A stretch of 64,000 bases of DNA, from positions 26,632 through 90,631 of the forward strand of contig JACMLM010000016.1 in the NCBI GenBank assembly GCA_014379595.1, written 5' to 3'. Source of the DNA: Anaerolineales bacterium. Lineage in GTDB: Bacteria > Chloroflexota > Anaerolineae > Anaerolineales > Villigracilaceae. The position numbers and the translations under genes are program-made. Of this stretch, positions 24,743 through 33,306 are shown piece after piece; position 1 is the first letter of the stretch; the number at the start of each line of letters is the position of its first letter. The notes beneath the pieces were generated by a model. The model made no database searches. It was not told the origin of the DNA and worked only from the letters and a program-made list of their open reading frames with translations.

Positions 24743-25234
24743 TCAGACAGCGGCTTGCATATTTCGTTGACTTCGCCAGCGAAACCAGATGTATACATTT
24801 ATGCCAATTGCAGCGATAAGAGCAAACATACCCAGAATGAGCGGTTCACCCCACAGGTCCAGCCAGGAATTGATCTCTGCATTTTCAGGGTCAGCGGGGT
24901 CGTAACGTATTTCCACTTCCTTTCCAATCGGAAAGCGTGTGTACTTATTCCACCAGCGATAGTTGTTTTGGCTTCGCACGGAATACTTCTCGCCGTTTAC
25001 TTTAAAGTCCACTACGGGATAAATATCGGTGAAGGATGAAGAGAGATCATCTTCCACGAAATTGGTTACAGTGCCTGTAACTACCTCCCCGTTCGTGCTC
25101 AGTGAATAAGCATGCCAGCCTAACCAACCAGCGAACACAGCCAATAAAAACCACACTAAATTCAAGCCGAGAATCCATGCTACCTGGTTAAGGCAGCCGC
25201 CTTGAGTCTTAGTAGTATTATTCGTCTCTGTCAT
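24743..25234 (-). CDS. DUF3592 membrane protein
   Basis: A 163-residue protein with a TM helix at each end (about residues 18-42 and 130-150) around an extracytoplasmic DUF3592 domain: GEVVTGTVTNF, YPVVDFKVNGEKYSVRSQNNY, GKEVEIRYDPADPENAEI. Function unknown. It lies 69 nt downstream of the TIR membrane protein gene in the same direction and may be its operon partner. Confidence 0.85.
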   Translation of the reverse strand: MTETNNTTKTQGGCLNQVAWILGLNLVWFLLAVFAGWLGWHAYSLSTNGEVVTGTVTNFVEDDLSSSFTDIYPVVDFKVNGEKYSVRSQNNYRWWNKYTRFPIGKEVEIRYDPADPENAEINSWLDLWGEPLILGMFALIAAIGINVYIWFRWRSQRNMQAAV

Positions 25235-25303
25235 GAAATCTATCCTTAACTGCAGTCAATTTTTTATTTACATCTCCAAATTATCGCATATATTCTGCGT
25301 GTG

Positions 25304-27139
25304 CTATTGGGACATTCGTACTGCCAGCCAACGAAAGAATAAGATAACCAGAAGCATGAGAACAATTTCGAATGTGCGAGATATATCTAAAACCTGGAAA
25401 GTAATGAGGAGAATGAAATAATAGAGCAAACTTGCCAGATGAAAGATGCTCTGAAAAATTAGTGAACGAAAATTCAAAGGAGAATAGAGTAAAAATAATC
25501 GCTCCAGACCATTCGTCGGTTTGCTTTGACGGCGCGGAAACCAGCGAGTTAACTCACGCCAGCGGATCAACAATATCGGAAGAACGATCACAAGTGCAAC
25601 TGGAAAGACAATAAATGTCATAATCGACCCGATGGCTGCCGATGTTAATAAATTAACCAGATTTTGATCTGAGCCATCGGAATAAGCAATCGTGCTGACA
25701 TTTGTAAAATAGATCATCGCTTGAAATATTGTCAGAACAATCAAAGGATATAGTGCGGCTGTACCGCCACGGCGTGAACGCAGACCTCGCAAGGAATAGA
25801 AAAGTGCAACAGCCAGGAAGATGCCATTCACACCTGCAAGAATTAACCTGAACCATTGATCCTGACCAAGGTCACCCTGCAAGACTAAGGTTACTAAGGA
25901 AATTGAAGATATCAATAATCCGCCTACACCGATAATGCCAGTGAATAAGAAAAAATATTGCAGGGCAGTAACGGCAAACGGGAAAATCTCCTGCGTGCCC
26001 GTGGGAGGAACTGCCAATGCCCTCAAGAGGCGTTCTGGTTCGGGGAGAAGTTTTGCCAGCTTATCCATATGACGGACGCCTTGACGAAAATCAATCCATT
26101 GGATGCGTTGCAGTGCTGGCTCAATCTCATCAGCAGCTTGCAAAATGATGGGATATACGGCCTGATGATCAGGGTCGTATTTGGTTTGTGTTTTATATGC
26201 AGAGATCAAAACAAATGATGCTTCAACCTCCTCCCCATCGAGAGCGAGGCGATGACCGTATTTTTCCAATCCACGAGTTAAGTCTTCCGCATAAATCTCA
26301 TCTTCAGCAGCATGGTCAATCGCAAACGAGATAGAACGCGGCGTTTGTATCGTTACAGCCAGTGGATGTGCAAATTGGATACGTGCGGCTTGCGGCATGG
26401 CACGGCGCTGGATGGCTGGCATAAGCAATACGATCAAAAGCAGCCAGCTTGTAAAAAATGTCGGATAAAGCAAATAACTATAAAAATTCTCAAACTCATT
26501 AAAGATGCCGCCTTGTGCAAAAAAGGTAGCAGAAAATAAAGTGAAGAAAGGTAGAAGTAAGAGCGCAGGAATGACCCGCGAGAATATGTAATTTCGTTTA
26601 TAGATCTGAAACGGTAACGGCACCAAAATATAAGGAACTAGTATTGTCCACCAGGCAGGGACTGAGCCGATCAACACCAACACACTAAGAATCAATGCCA
26701 ACCAAAATGCGATACTGGCTTTAAATCCACTTTGAGGTGCAACAGACTCTACTGGGGCCTGCGGGGCATTGAGTAAATTTTTCAGCAGCTGAAGGCTCTT
26801 CTTGTAATGGATTCGGAAGTCGATCCATTCACATGCTTGCAATTCAAGAGGCAATGGACATGCTTCAAAGATGACAAGGATGATGCGTTTCTTTAATTTC
26901 AACGCAAGCCGCCATTCAGGCTCTACATTCGTGGAAGCAATCGAGTCTTTGGATACCACCAAAAGGACAACATCCATTTCAGCAATACCGTTTGTGATCT
27001 GCTCCATCCACGGCCTGGCCGGGACAAGACGTTGATAATCAAGCCAGAGTGGATAATCGTTATGTTCGAGATAATCAGCGAAACGATCTACAAATGGAGT
27101 TTGACGGCGTGAATAGCTGACAAAAAGTTTTTGCTTCAT
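25304..27139 (-). CDS. Polytopic membrane protein with two TIR-like domains
   Basis: A 611-residue protein. The N-terminal TIR domain (residues 4-120) has KLFVSYSRRQTPFVDRFADYL, YPLWLDYQRL, DVVLLVVSKDSIAS and the conserved Glu of TIR NADases (Glu75 in VEPEWRLAL). Three to four TM helices (about 141-240) follow. A second, diverged TIR-like domain at about 268-375 shows SISFAIDHAAEDEIYAEDL, ASFVLISAY, YPIILQ and LQRIQWIDFR. About six more TM helices run to the C-terminus. Whether the domains cleave NAD or only signal is unknown. ATG 27139 is used, with AAGAGG 7 nt upstream; the TTG two codons earlier is less likely. Confidence 0.82.
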   Translation of the reverse strand: MKQKLFVSYSRRQTPFVDRFADYLEHNDYPLWLDYQRLVPARPWMEQITNGIAEMDVVLLVVSKDSIASTNVEPEWRLALKLKKRIILVIFEACPLPLELQACEWIDFRIHYKKSLQLLKNLLNAPQAPVESVAPQSGFKASIAFWLALILSVLVLIGSVPAWWTILVPYILVPLPFQIYKRNYIFSRVIPALLLLPFFTLFSATFFAQGGIFNEFENFYSYLLYPTFFTSWLLLIVLLMPAIQRRAMPQAARIQFAHPLAVTIQTPRSISFAIDHAAEDEIYAEDLTRGLEKYGHRLALDGEEVEASFVLISAYKTQTKYDPDHQAVYPIILQAADEIEPALQRIQWIDFRQGVRHMDKLAKLLPEPERLLRALAVPPTGTQEIFPFAVTALQYFFLFTGIIGVGGLLISSISLVTLVLQGDLGQDQWFRLILAGVNGIFLAVALFYSLRGLRSRRGGTAALYPLIVLTIFQAMIYFTNVSTIAYSDGSDQNLVNLLTSAAIGSIMTFIVFPVALVIVLPILLIRWRELTRWFPRRQSKPTNGLERLFLLYSPLNFRSLIFQSIFHLASLLYYFILLITFQVLDISRTFEIVLMLLVILFFRWLAVRMSQ

Positions 27140-27262
27140 GCCCAAGCCTCTTATTTCTTTGAAGGTGAAAAGTATGAATCTGATTTTAACCCAAACCTAC
27201 TTACAAGAAGCCTTAGAGTAAAATCAGATAATAGTATTGTGCATAAATTTGGAGAGAAACAA

Positions 27263-27901
27263 ATGAGTAACGAAAAGAAAATAGATGCAATTCTTATTCA
27301 CGGTATGGGACGTACACCAGTTGCCATGTCCATTTTAGCGGCGCGGCTGCAGGCATCGAATATTCGACCTCATCTTTTTGGCTATTCTGTAACATTTGAA
27401 AAATGGGATGAATGTATTCGCAGGTATGAAAACTTTATCACGAAGCGCACACAAAACAGAGATTACATTGTCGTTGGTCATTCGCTTGGAACAGTGCTAA
27501 CGCGTGCGGTACTTGCGCAATTGATGCACAAGCCACTAGCCTGTTTTTTTCTTGCTCCTCCAACACAAGTAACTAAAGCGGCGCGCAATTTTGCTCATCG
27601 ACATATGATCCAACTCTTCATGGGTGATATAGGCAAAGTGCTAGCGGATCAACAATTTATGGAGACCCTGCCTATGCCCAGTGTGCCGACGAAGATCTAT
27701 GCTGGAGTTGCAGGTCCGCGTGGACGATACTCACCGTTTGGCGAAGAACCCAATGACGGTTTGTTAACGGTGAAAGAGACCCAACTGCCGAGTATCCCCT
27801 TGCAAACTGTGCCTTCATTACATACTTTCATTATGAATTCAAAAGTTGTGACTAAAGATATTGTGCAGATAACAAGGTCATATTCGGCTCTACGTATTTA
27901 A
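27263..27901 (+). CDS. Alpha/beta hydrolase
   Basis: A 212-residue serine hydrolase-like protein. The oxyanion-hole region is LIHGMGRTP, the nucleophile elbow is GHSLGT (Ser about residue 75), an acid is likely in EEPNDGLLTV, and His lies in PSLHTFIM. It resembles small lipase/PGAP1-like esterases; the substrate is unknown. ATG 27263 with GGAGAG upstream is chosen because the frame further upstream overlaps the divergent TIR gene and is not conserved-looking. It is divergently arranged with the TIR protein gene, so the two share a 123-bp control region. Confidence 0.8.
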   Translation: MSNEKKIDAILIHGMGRTPVAMSILAARLQASNIRPHLFGYSVTFEKWDECIRRYENFITKRTQNRDYIVVGHSLGTVLTRAVLAQLMHKPLACFFLAPPTQVTKAARNFAHRHMIQLFMGDIGKVLADQQFMETLPMPSVPTKIYAGVAGPRGRYSPFGEEPNDGLLTVKETQLPSIPLQTVPSLHTFIMNSKVVTKDIVQITRSYSALRI

Positions 27902-27908
27902 TATTTTA

Positions 27909-28586
27909 TTGTTCGAAGAAAGGATAGTTTGCGCGGCATATTTAGAAGTTCATGATACACGCACCGTGATCTTTGGCGGGCAGGCAGTTCTACGCGGGCG
28001 TTGGGAAACGGCCCGTTACCTTATGCCCATGCTGACGTACTCCTCCACAATGTTGACCATCGTCACATTGGTGCACATTGACAAGTTCATCCCGGGCCTC
28101 AAACTCAATTCGTGGCTGGCATCTTACATTCTCGCGCCTATTGCGCTGAACTGGTTTTATTGGTGGCATCAAAAAAATGGCGGCACTTGGATAATTACGG
28201 GACATGCTGTATTACCTGCCACACGCCTCCTCGCGTTGACTCTCGGTGGGCTGATGCTGACCTTTAGCCTGGTTGCGCTTCTTTTTCCTACTCTGTTTAT
28301 TGCCTCTGCGCCCTGGCCGATGTCGCCACTGATCATACGTGCCTTCGCATCGATATGGGGCGCATTCAGCATGGGACCGTTATGGTTCGCCCGCGAAAAA
28401 GATTGGAATCGCCTCTACCCCGTCGCGGACATGTTGACGCTCATGCCTATTTTCTGGTTATTGATCATTGCCTTCTATCCACATGACCCAGCGATCACCA
28501 TCGCAGATGTATTGCCTTTGCTAATCCTTCTGGGAATTGTGCTCATCGGCGGGATTGCTTTGCGCGGTTTACAAATGAAAAAGTAA
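27909..28586 (+). CDS. Membrane protein, probably 5'-truncated
   Basis: Up to 225 residues with about six TM helices and motifs LEVHDTRTVIFGGQAVLRGRW and WPMSPLIIRAFASIWGAFSMG. No good start exists: only TTG at 27909 without a ribosome-binding site, and the next ATG (28024) is inside the first helix region. The frame is open back to 27873. The product looks like the C-terminal part of a longer polytopic protein. It begins 7 nt after the hydrolase stop, suggesting that a deletion joined the two genes. Family not recognised. Confidence 0.55.
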   Translation: MFEERIVCAAYLEVHDTRTVIFGGQAVLRGRWETARYLMPMLTYSSTMLTIVTLVHIDKFIPGLKLNSWLASYILAPIALNWFYWWHQKNGGTWIITGHAVLPATRLLALTLGGLMLTFSLVALLFPTLFIASAPWPMSPLIIRAFASIWGAFSMGPLWFAREKDWNRLYPVADMLTLMPIFWLLIIAFYPHDPAITIADVLPLLILLGIVLIGGIALRGLQMKK

Positions 28587-28933
28587 ATTTGTGATCACAC
28601 AACCAAAACGGACTACGATAGTTTGTACATTAACAATGGTAAAGGTTGACGATTATCGACCTTTACTTTTTGTTTACGGGGAAATGATAAATATAAATCG
28701 GCTGCTCCGCATCCCGTTATAAAAACCAAATATACATGTCGTATGCTTTGCGAGCAAAGGGCGGGCTGGGGTTATTTAAGAGATTATTTAGTTAGGCTTT
28801 GGGTTTTTTTTACAGTGTTTATGTTATGGTCAAAATGCAAGCATAGGACGAAGAGTTTCTAATAAGCACTTTATAGTGAGCAACTCGCCGTTTAAAAATG
28901 ATTTAACTGTTATTTTCTGCCCGGAGGATTATT
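28587..28933. other. 347-bp intergenic region
   Basis: It holds a terminator-like hairpin (GTAAAGGT 28639-28646 / ACCTTTAC 28659-28666, then TTTTTG) for the preceding gene. A degenerate arm of the roughly 100-bp inverted-repeat family lies at 28739-28772 (GTCGTAtgcTTTGCG..GGGCGGG). AT-rich sequence follows, with the promoter area of the next gene; GGAGG sits 7 nt before its ATG. Confidence 0.55.
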
Positions 28934-30262
28934 ATGAATAAAAGTTCGATTATCAACCTCACAGTGAGGTTGGGATTACTTTTGGTGCTCGTCGTAGGCT
29001 TGAGCGGATGTGGAAGCACGGCGCAAGACCCATCTGTCGGCTATGGTAAAGATCCAGCGCTTCCAACTCCAGATAAAGCATTGATTCCATTGGTAAATGT
29101 CGCTGAAGCTACAGGTTGGGAAGATGGCGAGAAACCAGTACCAGCTGAGGGCATGGAAGTGACCGAGTTCGCCAGCGGATTAGATCACCCGCGCTGGGTG
29201 TATGTGCTTCCGAATGGAGATGTACTCGTCGCAGAAACCAATGCTCCAGAACGTCCTGATGATGCCAAGGGAATCAAGGGATGGTTCTTCAAGATCTTTC
29301 AGAAGAAGGCTGGAGGCGGTGTACCCAGTGCGAATCGCATTACGCTCTTGCGAGATGAAGATGGAGATGGCGTCGCAGAGTTCCGTTCGACATTCATTAA
29401 GGGATTGAACTCACCCTTTGGAATGGCGTTGGTAGGAAACACATTCTATGTAGCAAATACCGATGCGGTTGTATCGTTTCCTTATGAAGAGGGTCAAACT
29501 GAAATTACTGATGCCCCTACCAAAATAACAGACATTCCTGCAGGCACAATCAACCACCATTGGACCAAGGGACTGATCGCTAACGATGATGGGTCCAAGC
29601 TTTATGTTTCAGTTGGCTCCAACAGTAATGTGGCAGAGAACGGAATGGAGGCGGAGGAAGAGCGTGCAGCGATTTTGGAGGTAGATACTCAAACGGGTAC
29701 CTATCGTGTCTTTGCTTCTGGCTTGCGTAACCCAGTGGGAATGGCCTGGGAGCCTGAGTTGGATGCATTATGGGCAGTGGTAAATGAACGCGATGAGTTG
29801 GGCAATGACCTGGTACCAGATTACATGACCGCAGTGAAGGATGGTGGATTCTATGGCTGGCCTTACAGCTATTATGGAGATCATGTGGATACCCGCGTGG
29901 AACCACAGAATCCTGAACTGGTGGCAACGGCCCTCGTACCTGATTATGCATTGGGCTCGCACACCGCTCCACTAGGACTTGCCTCTTCCCTCGGAACCAC
30001 ATTACCTGGCTTTGAGAACGGAATGTTTGTCGGGCAGCACGGTTCGTGGAATCGTGAGCCGCGTAATGGCTATCAAGTGATATTCATACCGTTTACAGAT
30101 GGCATGCCGTCAGGCGACCCAATCGTTGTTCTTGCAGGATTCTTGGAGGATAATGGTGATGCGAATGGACGGCCTGTAGGTGTTGCGATTGATGGACTCG
30201 GCGCGCTTCTGGTGGCAGATGATGTCGGTAACGTTATCTGGAGAGTAAATGCAGCGCCATAA
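28934..30262 (+). CDS. PQQ-dependent-type sugar dehydrogenase lipoprotein
   Basis: Exported six-bladed beta-propeller oxidoreductase of the glucose/sorbosone dehydrogenase family, 442 residues. Lipobox GLSGC (Cys about 26). Family motifs: FASGLDHPRWVYVLPNGDVLVAETN, GLNSPFGMAL, GTINHHWTKGL (His likely a PQQ or base residue), ASGLRNPVGMAWEP, DGGFYGWPYSYYG, GLASSL, and GSWNREPRNGYQV. The sequence suits sorbosone dehydrogenase-type enzymes; the true sugar is unknown, and the PQQ requirement is by family. It is transcribed alone and ends at a clear terminator. Confidence 0.88.
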   Translation: MNKSSIINLTVRLGLLLVLVVGLSGCGSTAQDPSVGYGKDPALPTPDKALIPLVNVAEATGWEDGEKPVPAEGMEVTEFASGLDHPRWVYVLPNGDVLVAETNAPERPDDAKGIKGWFFKIFQKKAGGGVPSANRITLLRDEDGDGVAEFRSTFIKGLNSPFGMALVGNTFYVANTDAVVSFPYEEGQTEITDAPTKITDIPAGTINHHWTKGLIANDDGSKLYVSVGSNSNVAENGMEAEEERAAILEVDTQTGTYRVFASGLRNPVGMAWEPELDALWAVVNERDELGNDLVPDYMTAVKDGGFYGWPYSYYGDHVDTRVEPQNPELVATALVPDYALGSHTAPLGLASSLGTTLPGFENGMFVGQHGSWNREPRNGYQVIFIPFTDGMPSGDPIVVLAGFLEDNGDANGRPVGVAIDGLGALLVADDVGNVIWRVNAAP

Positions 30263-30289
30263 AAAAGTTTTGTAGAATAATTATCAATT

Positions 30290-30322
30290 AAAAAAGTAGA
30301 GGTGAAAAGCCTCTACTTTTTT
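30290..30322. terminator. Bidirectional intrinsic terminator
   Basis: A 13-bp stem AAAAAAGTAGAGG / CCTCTACTTTTTT with a 7-nt loop lies between the convergent dehydrogenase and lipoprotein genes. Confidence 0.88.
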
Positions 30323-30345
30323 GATGCATACAATATCACCTATTA

Positions 30346-30921
30346 TTATTTCTGCGCGGCTTGAATATTGACCGTGTAAATTTTTTGTTCAGGCGTGAGC
30401 GGGCATGAGTCAATCGGCTGATCGGCTGGGCAACTTACTTCTGCAGATGGCTGCCAACTGACACCGATGAGCAGCACGCCAGAGTCACGTGTCAGGCCAG
30501 TGGCCGAACCTGTAGGGCCGTCTGCTCCATACTTTGTAGAGTCCTCTGTCCAGCCAACGAAACCGTTGACCAGTTTTGTCAGAGCATCTTGCGGACTTGA
30601 GATAGCAGCTCCGTTTGTTGTTGCCGTCAAACTGCATCCCAGACCTGTTTCGCCGCTTGAATAATCGGTGAAAGGCACACTGGCTTCAAGTGTAAACGTA
30701 AGCCCAAGAGATTGACTTGCAGCCTCTTGTAAGATCTGACATACTTCTGCAGAAACTGGCTGATACCCAGAGACGTTTGCATCCGTTGGCACAACGGGAT
30801 TAGAGGTTGCATCTGTTTCTACTGGAATGGGTGTTGGCGTTAAAGCAGGTGCACATCCAGTTATTAGCAAGAGAGTGAAAATTATGATGATCCTTTGTAT
30901 TGAATAGTTTCCTATCTTCAT
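30346..30921 (-). CDS. Lipoprotein of unknown function
   Basis: A 191-residue lipoprotein. Lipobox LITGC (Cys about 22) is followed by a Pro/Thr linker. The mature domain begins VSAEVCQILQEAASQSL and holds two further cysteine sites (GLGCSLTA, and CPADQPIDSCPL), likely disulfide-bonded outside the cell. ATG 30921 is chosen with AAAGGA 9 nt upstream; the ATG 14 codons earlier would spoil the signal peptide. Function not recognised. Single-gene unit. Confidence 0.72.
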   Translation of the reverse strand: MKIGNYSIQRIIIIFTLLLITGCAPALTPTPIPVETDATSNPVVPTDANVSGYQPVSAEVCQILQEAASQSLGLTFTLEASVPFTDYSSGETGLGCSLTATTNGAAISSPQDALTKLVNGFVGWTEDSTKYGADGPTGSATGLTRDSGVLLIGVSWQPSAEVSCPADQPIDSCPLTPEQKIYTVNIQAAQK

Positions 30922-30989
30922 GTTTATGATTCCTTTGGGTTGATTTTTTGTGGCTACGTGCAAAAGTATAACTTAAGAAATATCATCAG

Positions 30990-31095
30990 CCCCCTCCGCC
31001 CTAGCGGGCACCTCCCCCCGCAAAGCGTACGACATCCAAATTTTACATATCAATAAAATATTTTGTTGTCGTATTTGCGGGAGGAAGGGTGGGGG
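30990..31095. repeat. 106-bp inverted-repeat element, copy 1
   Basis: Outer arms CCCCCTCCGCC... and ...GGTGGGGG flank inner arms with TACGACA and TGTCGTA around an AT-rich core. The left arm has a small inserted hairpin (GCC-CTAGC-GGGC). It lies 3 nt past the stop of the sortase-like gene. Related copies are at 39926-40030 and 41070-41170, with partial arms at 28739 and 32453. Confidence 0.85.
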
Positions 31096-31098
31096 TAT

Positions 31099-31578
31099 TT
31101 ATGGTTTGATATTTAACCCACGTTCAGGTTTCAAATCAAGAGGAAATGCAAAGACAAAAAACCTGCCCTTGGCATTGTCAAAGCATGTCTGGATCGCCAG
31201 GTGATAACCGCCGCCGCAATATATCTCATCACCAAGCTCAAGCGATGTAATGGTGTCGCCTGTATCCACATTTTCGAAGAGAGCATCTTCCCGCACTACC
31301 AAAGGTTCATAGGCAATATAGCGCCGGGTCTCTGTCACCTGGAATTGCTCCACGTGATCTGAAAATGTGACCGTGATGATGTCATCTTTCTTGAGTTGGC
31401 GGACTGCGACACCAGCCTCATATTCATCGGCCAGCAAGGCAATGCTGCCGCAAACGACACGACTGTATTGTGTGACCTCGTTTGGTTTCAGAGAGACAAA
31501 CAACGAATTGCTTGCGGGCTGCTGCGCGATCACAAATACGAAACTGAGAAAACTAACAAGTATGGGGTACATACGCAT
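31099..31578 (-). CDS. Sortase-like exported protein lacking the catalytic His
   Basis: A 159-residue protein with an N-terminal signal or anchor (LVSFLSFVFVIAQQ). The C-terminal half has the sortase signature YHLAIQTC (Cys132) followed by GRFFVFAFP (Arg139), plus KKDDIITVTF and TETRRYIAYEP as in sortase beta strands. The place where sortases carry the catalytic His reads SIALLADEYEAGVAV, with no His. Either the site is diverged or this is an inactive homologue. Transpeptidase function is therefore uncertain. No strong ribosome-binding site; ATG 31578 assumed. Confidence 0.6.
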   Translation of the reverse strand: MRMYPILVSFLSFVFVIAQQPASNSLFVSLKPNEVTQYSRVVCGSIALLADEYEAGVAVRQLKKDDIITVTFSDHVEQFQVTETRRYIAYEPLVVREDALFENVDTGDTITSLELGDEIYCGGGYHLAIQTCFDNAKGRFFVFAFPLDLKPERGLNIKP

Positions 31579-31874
31579 AAAACGAAAAGTCCACCCATGG
31601 TGTTACTTCAATAAAATTAGTCTATATTAATAAACTCTAACTTTTTAACTGAAAATTTTTGTCTGGATTTTCCCTTACAGGATGCTCACTGTACTGAACG
31701 GAACACACATCGTCCCGATGGTCTTTCGAGAGTGCGGTGTAGACAAGAGATGACCCAACAAAGCACCAGTGGAATCTTCGTTGAGGCTTCTGGCTGGTTC
31801 TTCAATAAATAAACAAACCAGCCCACTCCTATTTGGAGTGGGCTGGAAGAACTTCTTGCAATAGCTAACCGAAG
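31579..31874. other. 296-bp intergenic region with terminator
   Basis: Contains the upstream region of the sortase-like gene and, at 31818-31846, the hairpin CCAGCCCACTCC / GGAGTGGGCTGG with a 5-nt loop. The hairpin lies just past the YtxH gene on the minus strand and is followed leftward by TTTGTTTATTTATT. Nothing else is recognised. Confidence 0.6.
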
Positions 31875-32252
31875 TTAAACTACGGTATGGTTTGTGGAAC
31901 CCTGGATCGCTTTCTTGCCGGCTTCCGCAGCGTGAGAGACATTCTCCAACTGTCTGACGAGCAGGTCCTGTCCCTGATGCCCCAAGTCCTGGGCTTTTAT
32001 CTGCATTTCAACTTTGATCTGATCGGCTTTGGATTTGACCTGCGTCATTGTATCTTTCACCGTTGTGACAGTGCGATCACGCAGCTTAAGCGCTCCGTCC
32101 TGAAGTTCGGCGCGGGTCTTCGCTCCGGGTTGGGGAGCAAATAACAGCATCGTTACTGCGCCTACCAGGCCGCCAATTACCATCCCGATGAGGACGGACA
32201 TTGCATTACCCGACTGTTCTTTATGTTCAAATTCCTGATTATTGGTATTCAT
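31875..32252 (-). CDS. YtxH domain protein
   Basis: A 125-residue membrane protein. A short polar N-terminus leads to one TM helix with small residues, SVLIGMVIGGLVGAVTMLLFAPQPGAKTR (about residues 18-45), the hallmark of YtxH proteins. A long amphipathic helical tail rich in Lys/Gln/Val (TVTTVKDTMTQVKSKADQIKVEM) follows. Probably a stress-related membrane protein. ATG 32252 has GAAGGA 4-5 nt upstream; frame extension upstream is unlikely. Confidence 0.82.
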   Translation of the reverse strand: MNTNNQEFEHKEQSGNAMSVLIGMVIGGLVGAVTMLLFAPQPGAKTRAELQDGALKLRDRTVTTVKDTMTQVKSKADQIKVEMQIKAQDLGHQGQDLLVRQLENVSHAAEAGKKAIQGSTNHTVV

Positions 32253-32641
32253 CTTTTCCTTCTTTCTAGGCAGTTCCGAGGGAACGGCCCAAACAAGTGC
32301 TTGATTTGTTGCTTGGGCGCAAACATACGAGCCTTGAGCTTTCCATAAAGGCAAGCCAATTAATACGCCTACTATAGTGATAACATGCGAAGCGTATAGA
32401 TTCCATTAACATGAGGTTAGAAATTGCTTATTTCATACGTATTGGGATTAATCCCCCGCGAAGTGTACGACAGGTAAACTCTGCTTTTATTACTAAAAAC
32501 TTTCCAACCATAGGCCGTGACAACTTCAATCCAACAAGATGCTGTTCCGTCACAACTCCACCTTGAATATCCAAAGTGACACTCACCTTTGCGAAGCACC
32601 CTGTGGGTAAAGGTGACTGTCTCTTGAGTTAAAATAAACCT
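32253..32641. other. 389-bp intergenic region with repeat remnants
   Basis: Contains the promoter area of the YtxH gene, a single arm of the inverted-repeat family at 32453-32473 (CCCCCGCGAAGTGTACGACA), and the left REP-like hairpin of the RAYT gene at 32574-32625. TAAAAT at 32630-32635 lies 6 nt before the transposase ATG. Confidence 0.6.
32574..32625. repeat. REP-like palindrome left of the RAYT gene
   Basis: AAGTGACACTCACCTTT (32574-32590) and AAAGGTGACTGTCTCTT (32609-32625) form an imperfect stem (two mismatches) with an 18-nt loop. The sequence is the same family as the perfect palindrome at 33274-33306. Confidence 0.8.
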
Positions 32642-33238
32642 ATGCCCTACGCGCGGAAAGATATTCTTACATGGCAAAAAGGAATGTATTACCACATCTA
32701 TAATCGCGGCGTGAATAAATCTACCCTTTTCCGCGAACCGAAGAATTATCTTTTCGCCATTTCAAAGATCAAGGAATATAGCCTTGCCAATCACTTAACC
32801 ATAATCGCATATTGCCTTGAGCCGAATCATTATCATTTCCTTACACGGCAGGATGGGGACGAACCAGCGGGAAACCTGCCGCAATTCGTATTCAACAGTT
32901 ACACCAAAGCCTACAACAAAATGTATCAACACAGCGGCACATTGTTTGAAGGACGTTTTCGCGCAAAGGCTATTCAAACCAAAAGTCATTTATTGCATTT
33001 ATGTCGATATATTCATGGAAATCCTGTTAAAGATGGTTTAGTTGATGACCCTACTGCATGGCCTTACTCCAATTACCTCGAATGGATCGGTGAACGGAAT
33101 GGCACACTTGTTGACCGCGATTTTATCGAGAATCAATTTGGAAATGCAGAGGAATATAAAAAGTTTCTCTTTGAATATTTAAAGTCCCGACAGTTGCCTG
33201 ATGATGTGAAGAAGTTTTTGGATGATTTGGAGAAGTAA
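32642..33238 (+). CDS. REP-associated tyrosine transposase (Y1_Tnp, RAYT)
   Basis: A 198-residue Y1 HUH endonuclease of the TnpA-REP branch. The fold starts MYYHIYNRGVNKSTLF, the HUH motif is EPNHYHFLTRQ (about residues 59-69), and the catalytic Tyr is likely in HLCRYIHGNPVKDGL (about residue 121). The EGRFRAKAIQ segment is typical. Such proteins nick and move REP palindromes and are often domesticated single-copy genes. Cognate palindromes stand on both sides. No Shine-Dalgarno; TAAAAT 6 nt before the ATG suggests a leaderless message. Confidence 0.92.
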   Translation: MPYARKDILTWQKGMYYHIYNRGVNKSTLFREPKNYLFAISKIKEYSLANHLTIIAYCLEPNHYHFLTRQDGDEPAGNLPQFVFNSYTKAYNKMYQHSGTLFEGRFRAKAIQTKSHLLHLCRYIHGNPVKDGLVDDPTAWPYSNYLEWIGERNGTLVDRDFIENQFGNAEEYKKFLFEYLKSRQLPDDVKKFLDDLEK

Positions 33239-33273
33239 GTTTATCCGCCACCCCGCGGACGCGCGTAACCAAA

Positions 33274-33306
33274 AAGTGACAGTCACCTTAAAGGTGACTG
33301 TCACTT
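33274..33306. repeat. REP-like perfect palindrome right of the RAYT gene
   Basis: AAGTGACAGTCACCTT, one A, then the exact reverse complement. The same 33 bp recurs at 55141-55173, between RNase J and mutY. Confidence 0.9.

Noticed and set aside
27131..27262. N-terminal extension of the alpha/beta hydrolase over the start of the TIR gene
   Set aside because: It overlaps the divergent gene's start and does not resemble the hydrolase fold; ATG 27263 has a ribosome-binding site.
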